From the NCBI RefSeq assembly GCF_034190915.1, contig NW_026947484.1, positions 72,061,482 to 72,125,481 of the forward strand: a stretch of 64,000 nucleotides of DNA, in the 5' to 3' direction. The DNA is from Cavia porcellus. Its lineage: Eukaryota; Chordata; Mammalia; Rodentia; Caviidae. How positions within the stretch are numbered: the first letter of the stretch is position 1; every line of letters starts with the position of its first letter. Below are positions 58,192-64,000 of the stretch, piece after piece. Below the pieces are notes generated by a model. That model saw nothing but the letters and a program-made list of their open reading frames with translations. It did not search any database and had not been told where the DNA came from. A program made the translations under genes and the position numbers.

Positions 58192-59220
58192 CAGTTTAAA
58201 GCGCGCGATGCGGGCTGACTGGCTAACATCAGTTGTTGCTAGGCAGACTATCTTACAGAGCGGGTTGTTTAAGTCGCCAGGGCAATCAGGGGGCAGGAAG
58301 CAGGCGCCAACTTGGCTCACTCGATGGGAGGGGCAATCTAGCTCAGGCTCCGCTCCCACCCACAGGCCCTACGTCCGCCAAGTAAGGCGACCGGTGTCGG
58401 CCGCGGCTCCCAACACAGAAATAACCACAGGTACAGTCAGCTCTTTGATTTTTGACAAGGAGGCCAAAAAACATATACTGGAGAAAAACATATACTTTAA
58501 TAAATGTTGCCAGGAACATTGACTACCCAGGTCAGAAGGTTGAATGCAATCCCATGTCTCTCACCATCTGCAAAACTAAAATCAAAATGGACCAAAGATC
58601 TAAATGTTCAAACAGAGACGCTTAATCTACTGACAGATAAAGTAAGTAAAGTTTTTGAAGATATACGTATAGGCAAGGACTTTCTGAATGGAACCCCAGC
58701 AGCACACAAAATAGTACAAAGAAGTAACAAGTGGAATCATATCAAATTAGGAAGCTTCTGCACAGTGAAAGAAAAGGACAGTGAAGAGACAACCTACAGA
58801 ATACTTTTTTGCCAGCTATTCCTCAGACAAAGGACTAATATCTAGAATATATAAAGAACTCAAAAACTAGACATCCAAAATAAAAAGACCCAATCAAAAG
58901 ATGGGCAAGTGAAATAGACACCCTCTCAAAAGAAGTATAAATGGTCAATAAATATATGAAGAAATGTTCAACATTGCTGGCTAGTGAGCAAATACAAATT
59001 AAAACAACACTGAGACTCCATCAGGCTTCAGGGAGAATGGTCATCATCAAGAAATCAAATAGAAAATGCTGGTAAAAATGAAAGTAAATGGAACCCTTCT
59101 ACATTATTGGAAGGAATGTAAACTTGCACAACCACTATGGGTATTGCTATGGAGATTCCTCAGAAAACTAAAGCCAGAAATTCCACTCATCCCAGCTCGT
59201 CCCCTCCTACATGTCTTCCT

Positions 59221-59252
59221 GGAAGAGTTAGTTATCGGAAGAGTTAGTTATC
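59221..59252 (+). repeat. 16-bp tandem duplication inside L1
   Basis: ggaagagttagttatc occurs twice head-to-tail (59221-59236, 59237-59252), a local slippage event in the dead L1. Confidence 0.9.
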
Positions 59253-59570
59253 ATATCACAGAGATGCATGCATACCTCTGTTTACAGCAACACATTTCAT
59301 AATAGAGAAATCTTGGAAGCAGCCTACATGTCCGTCAACAGATGAAATGGATAAAGCAAATGAGACCCTATACACAATGGGGTATTACTCTGTCATAAAG
59401 AATGATAGACTTGAGCCAATTGTAAGAAAATAGATCCACTCTGAGACCATGATATTATGTGAAGTAAATCAGACACACAGGCTTCAATATCACATGGTCT
59501 CACTTATATGAGAAACCCAAAATAAAAGAGCAAACTAAAAGACAGGTAATAGGAAATAGGAAGATACAGT

Positions 59571-59929
59571 ATTTTTTCTTTCAAATAGAAGATCACGTGA
59601 TGAAAGGGTGAGAGAAATAAAGGGGATGAAAAAAAGAATTGAGAGTTCAAAAACAAACAAAAAAGAATTGAGAGGTGTGGTACACAGATCTCAGCTCCCT
59701 ACAAAGACAGTAATCAGTATGTACTACAAACGTGTGCTCATAAAAAAATTTTTAAATTCTGATGATCACCTTTGTGATGGGAGCAGATGACACTACACTT
59801 CTAGGCTTTGCAAGCTCTTGTGTAAGGAATACAACTAGGAGATCTTTGTGAACAATTGTGTTGATCCAAAATCTGATTTCTAGAAATTTATTGGTCCTTA
59901 CAAAACACTTCCACAGCCTTTTTTGTTTT
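59571..59929. other. Unassigned sequence, may include L1 3' UTR
   Basis: A-rich up to about 59757 (ttcaaaaacaaacaaaaaag, cataaaaaaatttttaaat), compatible with the 3' UTR and tail of the L1 above; the end is not clear. No gene. Confidence 0.35.
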
Positions 59930-60090
59930 GTCTGCCAAGTATGTGCCAGGCTCTAGAGTAGGCACTAAAAATACAGATGGCCAAGGGCTGCAGTTTATTC
60001 TCTCAGGAGAACACAAACTACAGACTAGTGGAGGAGATAGACACATCCCATAAATAAATTGTGAACTGTTATAAATGTTTTACAAATGAC
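59930..60090 (-). mobile_element. L2 3' end fragment
   Basis: caagtatgtgccaggctctag, agtaggcactaaaaatacag and caaactacagactagtggagg follow the reversed L2 3' UTR. Confidence 0.58.
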
Positions 60091-60305
60091 AAAGTGAATT
60101 TGGGGTTGAGATTAAACAGATGAGGCCTGCATAAGTACAAAAGCTAGAGAAGGTCACCTTCATGAGTATTTTGTTCCCAGGGCTGGGCCAGTGGGCCAGT
60201 GTCTTTAGGAAGGTTAAAATCAGTAACAAACTGAGCTCAGCTTGCTTTTTATTATTACTATGCTCTGGCAATTTTAGATGGTGCTGTTGATAAAATACTC
60301 CTCTC

Positions 60306-60431
60306 AGGCTATTATGGTAACCGTTGTTGATTTCCTATTGTTTTGAAGTCCTATGTCACTTACACTGGTTTTTGCTTGGCTTCGTTCTGTTTCATTTTGC
60401 TTGATTTTATTCTCTTTAAAATAAAAATTTA
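60306..60431 (+). mobile_element. 5'-truncated copy of the triplicated-unit repeat
   Basis: Only the last unit is present: ggctattatggtaaccgttg, ttgttttgaagtcctatg, tcacttacactggtttttgc, ttttattctctttaaaataa. It matches unit 3 of the 43-kb copy (attatggtaactattgttga, tttgaagtcttgtatctctt, acactgatttg) and ends in the same A-rich tail. Confidence 0.65.
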
Positions 60432-60522
60432 GGGCCAGGGATTTAGCTCAGGGGCTTAAGCACCTGCCTGGTAAGCGTGAGGTCATGAGTTCAATCCCTG
60501 GTGCCAAAATTTTAAAAGAAAA
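60432..60522 (+). mobile_element. tRNA-derived SINE inserted at a repeat tail
   Basis: gggccagggatttagctcag, gggcttaagcacctgcctgg, taagcgtgaggtcatgagtt, caatccctggtgcc. It sits directly at the A-rich 3' end of the preceding element, and A/T-rich near-duplicates (ttaaaataaaaattt / ttaaaaataaaaaattt) flank it. Confidence 0.85.
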
Positions 60523-61179
60523 TTTAAAAATAAAAAATTTTAAAAGCACTTCTTTCAGCAATAAGAAGCACTTTGTTTATTAAAGTTCTAAATAACTACT
60601 GCAGTTACTGTTGAGCTTGAATACTATATGTGTAAGCTGTAAATTATCAATTTTATTACTTTTTCTTGAATACACATTATTAAATGTGGAAGTAAATTTG
60701 AATAACTAAATGAATAATTAGATTCTAACATAGGCAGACTCAGTCTAAACCTTTGTATCATTAAGTTGCTTTTCTCAAGTATTTTTATCACAGTGATGGG
60801 AAACTGATTAATACATGGCATATATAATCTGAGTTCATTTCAAATTCTTTTTGTATCTCCAGGATTCTGGCTGTTTTGCAGAACAATCAGCCCTCCTGGT
60901 ATTTCAAACTCTGATCGTATATAAAGTGTTCAGTTATGTTTGTACTAAGAACACAAAATTTTGAAAATGGATTCACTCATGAATTTCTTTCCTATTTCTA
61001 GGTCAGTTGTTCCTAAATCACATAAAAATCAAACATAACTAGAAAGTGATGTTCTGGACATGAAACTCTGTTCTACTCAAGGACACGATACTGCTGAAAC
61101 TATAGCCAAGACCCACTGTGGAGACTGAGTAAAAGTCAAAGAAATTATTCCAAGTATTCTTATTTGTGCTGTCTGTTAC
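60523..61179. other. Unassigned sequence
   Basis: AT-rich with no gene or clear repeat. Confidence 0.4.
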
Positions 61180-61545
61180 TTTTCTCATTCTAGGGCAAAA
61201 TACCCAGCTCCTTTTACCTTACAGTTTGTAGAGTTTTCAGTTCATAGTTAGCCAATATCAATGCAGGGCACCATGGCAGAAGAGAAATAGTTTATGGCAT
61301 GGCAGGTGGGAAGCAGCCTGCAGTGGCCTTCCTTTCCCTTTTTATTCCATGTGGGCTACAGATCGACTGGATGGTACCATCCACACCCAGGGTGACCTTT
61401 TGTATTATCCACACCCGGAACTCTGCTAAACCAATCAGTGGGTTAATCCAGCTATCACATCCATAATCCAGCTACCTCCCAAAAGCCCCACTATGCATGC
61501 ATGAGACACTGGGGGGACTTCTACATATAAACCATAACAGGTTCC
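61180..61545 (-). mobile_element. MT-like MaLR LTR
   Basis: On the plus strand: ctgttacttttctcattcta, gggcaaaatacccagctcc, gggcaccatggcagaagaga, ggaactctgctaaaccaatc, acctcccaaaagccccacta, catataaaccataacagg. This is the reverse of an MT-type LTR from 3' end to 5' end, near full length. Confidence 0.62.
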
Positions 61546-62291
61546 TTGTACAAACCATTCTTCAAATCTTTAAAGAGTTCACTCTATTGAAAGAGTTTCT
61601 TCATGTGTGATACTTTCTGAGACTTGAAAAAATTATTCTCTCTGTTTATCAATTTTGACAAAATTCATTGGTGAAGAATATTATAGATTATAGGGATGAT
61701 ACAATAGTGTAAAGACTTCTCCAGGCACAACAGAGTATTCGTTTCGAAGCTGTGCATTCAGCGAAGATAAATTTTGAAAAGTTAATTTCAATCTCTGAAG
61801 TACTTCACTATCAAAAAATATAGACACAAGAAAATCAGTAGGTTTTCCTCTCTGCTAAATTTTTCTTTCTCGTGTTAACTTTTTTAAAGAGTAAATTATT
61901 ACATAAGGTTAATCAGAAACACACACAAAGTTCTAAAGAGAAAGAAGTTACTGAAAAAATGTGCATGAAACCCCAAACTTTAAAATCTTCTCCTTGAAAA
62001 AATCAGTGCACAGAACTTTTGGAGAAGCCAAATAAATATGCTATGTAAAAAATGTAAGAAAATGGACATCTACATAGAGAAAAAGATGCACGTTTTGAAT
62101 ATCAGAAGCAGCAACAAAATATGCTAGTCTGACATTACTAAAAATTTTTAAAGAACAATGTTCTAAACCTCAATCATTTTGAAAAAACTAGATACTTGTT
62201 CTAATGCAATGAATTGCTAATGTCAATATTTTCTACCATTTGGTGATTTTTCTCTTTTTATTTAAATTTTTTTCCAAAATCCATTTCAAAA
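61546..62291. other. Unassigned sequence
   Basis: AT-rich, no gene or clear repeat. Confidence 0.4.
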
Positions 62292-62437
62292 AAAATCTTC
62301 TGAAACAGGGTCTCACTATGCAGTTCAGACTGGACTTGAACTCATTTGAGGGCCAGAGTAGCCTTGAACTCACAGTGATCTTCCTGCCTCAGTCTCCTTA
62401 GTGCTGGGATTACAGGCATGCACCACTGTGCTCAGTT
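62292..62437 (-). mobile_element. B1 SINE with internal duplication
   Basis: ctgaaacagggtctcactatg, paired blocks gttcagactggacttgaact and gccagagtagccttgaactc, cttcctgcctcagtctcctt, gtgctgggattacaggcatg. Confidence 0.88.
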
Positions 62438-62476
62438 TCAATTAATTTTCAATTAGGGTATTTTATTGGAATTTTC

Positions 62477-62632
62477 TTCCGGTCTTTTTGAGACAAGGTT
62501 TCACTGTGCAATTGAGGCTGACCTTTAACTCACTTTGTAGCCCAGGCTGGCCTCAAATTCTCAAAGATCGTCTTGCCTCAGCCTCTGGAGCGCTGGGTTT
62601 ACAGGCATGTACCACAGTGTAATCTGGGTATA
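62477..62632 (-). mobile_element. B1 SINE with internal duplication
   Basis: tttttgagacaaggtttcac, paired blocks gaggctgacctttaactcac and cccaggctggcctcaaattc, gcctcagcctctggagcgct. It lies 40 bp from another B1 in the same orientation. Confidence 0.88.
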
Positions 62633-62984
62633 GTGATACCCAGTTTAGAAATTTTTAGTTAATGAGACATTTCAAAGTCATTATAATTGATCTGAAAGAT
62701 TACACTGTGGATTTTTAAATTTCTGGAAAATACAGTGCGATAGGATTTTTCTGATTATACCAAACACACCCTTTCTGTTTAAAACGCAGGATGCCTCACA
62801 ATTCTGTGTGTCATCCATGCCAGGCACCAGGCTAGTCTTCCCCAGATCATTCCAATTTTAGTATAAGTGCTGCCAAAGCAAACACCAAACATATCCCTCG
62901 TAAGATATTGTCTGACTTTCATATGTATTGCTTCATGTAAAAGAAGCTTTTCAAAATTAAAACTTTAAAAATTTTAATTAATCC
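62633..62984. other. Unassigned sequence
   Basis: Nothing recognisable. Confidence 0.4.
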
Positions 62985-63112
62985 TGGCATGGTAGCTCAT
63001 GCCTGTAAGCCCAGCACTTGGGAGACTAAGGCAGGAGGATCGTAGCGAGTTCGAGCCTGGGCTACAAAGTGAGCTCGCCTGAAATGTATAGCGAGACCTT
63101 GTCTCAAAAAAA
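62985..63112 (+). mobile_element. B1 SINE
   Basis: cctggcatggtagctcatgc, ctgtaagcccagcacttggg, gcaggaggatcgtagcgagt, tcgagcctgggctacaaagt, accttgtctcaaaa. It retains several CpGs, so it is among the younger B1 copies. Confidence 0.87.
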
Positions 63113-64000
63113 ATTTTTTTTAATTAAAGTGGACAAATCTGCAAGTACTATTAAGCTTGACAGCTACATATTACTGTGACAGACCAACATATAAGTAAAT
63201 GCATTGTTTTTCTTTTTCAAAAAAACAGATACATGTAATTACAAAGTATGAAACGGTAAACTCAAAATCGGGAGCTGTGAAGGTACATGGTGCATTTGAA
63301 GAAAGAGCAGGAGGTGAGCGTGGCTGGAGGAGACAGGAAACCCGCCTCTCGGCATGGGCGCCTTGGGGAACAAGCAGGAATCCAACCACGGGCATCTCAC
63401 AGGCAATGACATATCAAATTATAAAACTTAGCCTGTGTTTTAAGGACACACACACAAAATGGAAGCAATTACGAATGGTACAAGATAAGATTTGTATTTT
63501 TCAAAGATAACTCTGAGAGAGTACAGTCCTCAAAACAGGTCAGAGAAGAGAAACATGAAGATATGGAGACCAATAGAAGGGTTACTTCAATAAACCTAAG
63601 GAAAAGCGGTGCAGGAGGGACATGGAGTGTGTGGCCCGAAAGTTTCGCCCATAGATTCATTCAGAAGCTACATTCTCAAATGAAGGTAGGATTTGCTAAT
63701 TTGATAGTGGTAAACAAGAAGAGGCAGAATCAAGAAGTTCCAGTTTTCTGCTTCTGGTTGAGGTGGAGGAGAAATTATCTTAATGAAAAGATCTTCATCC
63801 CAAAGCTCAAAGGCAACCTAACAAGACAAAGAAGAAAGGGAAAGAGAAAATGCAGAATGACACCCTCAATTAAAAAAAAAATATTATCTCTGTTGAGAAA
63901 GCCAAGGATCTGGTCCACAGTTTTATGTAACATATTAGAGGTCAGAGGCTCAAGGGTAAAGAAAATTTCTTCAGTGAGTCTGAACCTGGATCAGAAGACA
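63113..64000. other. Unassigned sequence
   Basis: No gene or repeat recognised. The 103- and 74-codon frames at 63171-63510 lie on opposite strands of the same DNA and have no domain. Confidence 0.45.

Larger units (their letters stand above)
57987..58415 (-). mobile_element. Solo LTR of an IAP-like class II endogenous retrovirus
   Basis: The 429-bp unit reads (minus) tgttgggagccgcggccgac at its 5' end and ends ccgggagcgaccccgaca, with the TG...CA termini typical of LTRs and the tgttgggagccgcg start shared with rodent IAP elements. A perfect 6-bp target duplication, cagaaa, at 57981-57986 and 58416-58421 fits class II (ERVK) integrase. U3 has a CCAAT box and a TATA box, R a poly(A) signal. 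No gag, pol or env sequence is present, so the body was lost by LTR-LTR recombination. It is much richer in CpG than its surroundings. The frames of 133, 104 and 75 codons over it are shadows of CpG-rich DNA. Confidence 0.9.
57625..59570 (+). mobile_element. L1 LINE, 5'-truncated, split by a solo LTR
   Basis: The sequence is collinear with the last ~1.5 kb of L1 ORF2, which encodes the reverse transcriptase C-terminal region. In order: aacacaattccaataaaatc cc-type block, gaccaaagatctaaatg, ggcaaggactttctgaatgg, gaagcttctgcacagtgaaag, aaaagatgggcaagtgaaat, ggaatgtaaacttgcacaac and atcacatggtctcactta near the ORF end. The frame is broken by stops and indels; the longest relic is 113 codons (58504-58845) and contains KVFEDIRIGKDFLNGTP. 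The LTR at 57987-58415 splits it. A 16-bp duplication at 59221-59252 adds to the damage. It cannot encode active protein. Confidence 0.88.

Noticed and set aside
57958..58522. Open frames of 133 and 104 codons around 58 kb
   Set aside because: They lie on opposite strands of a CpG-rich solo LTR; LTRs of this kind do not encode protein.
58504..58845. 113-codon frame as a host gene
   Set aside because: Its residues match the C-terminal region of L1 ORF2 and it is collinear with L1 DNA on both sides.

Overview
The window is mammalian nuclear DNA, AT-rich and packed with interspersed repeats. I found no protein-coding gene, exon chain, RNA gene or CRISPR array that I can support; it looks intergenic or deep-intronic. 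The SINEs point to a rodent that is neither a mouse nor a rat. There are 7SL-derived B1 elements with the internal duplication, composite B1-dID elements (B1 arm followed by an ID arm), and a young tRNA-Ala-like SINE with a diagnostic GCGGCATAAG stretch in its A-box region. Typical squirrel and kangaroo-rat ID consensus sequences are absent. A beaver (Castor) or close relative is my best guess, held at about even odds.

Layout. 0-5.4 kb: a B1-dID, two young tRNA-like SINEs with perfect target duplications, MIRs, a MER20, and beside it a compact 15-bp tandem array of CREB/ATF sites (3580-3630). 5.4-14.6 kb: L2, MIR, B1, an MLT1 LTR broken by another LTR fragment, a GT/GA microsatellite and a reverse-oriented MaLR LTR. 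14.6-25.9 kb: mostly unassigned unique sequence with an ERV1-like LTR, MER5A, MER20, several MaLR LTRs and nested SINEs. 26-36.6 kb: unique sequence, probable L2, a compound microsatellite, a young SINE, and opposed purine and pyrimidine tracts. 36.6-44 kb: an old L1, a dead mariner transposase copy, a Tigger MITE, and two near-complete copies in inverted orientation of an unassigned ~0.87-kb repeat built from three ~148-bp units. 44-57 kb: MIR, L2, B1, Tigger and MaLR remnants around a repeat-poor block (47.8-49.5 kb). 57.6-59.6 kb: a 5'-truncated L1 split by a solo, CpG-rich IAP-like class II LTR with a perfect 6-bp target duplication. 59.6-64 kb: L2, a further copy of the triplicated repeat carrying a SINE at its tail, an MT-like LTR and three B1 copies.

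Nothing here works as a pathway. The parts most likely to have activity are regulatory: the CRE array, the intact U3 promoter and poly(A) signal of the solo LTR, and possibly the repeat-poor blocks. Family names were assigned by eye from remembered consensus features; no database search was run, so old repeat boundaries are approximate (often plus or minus 30 bp).
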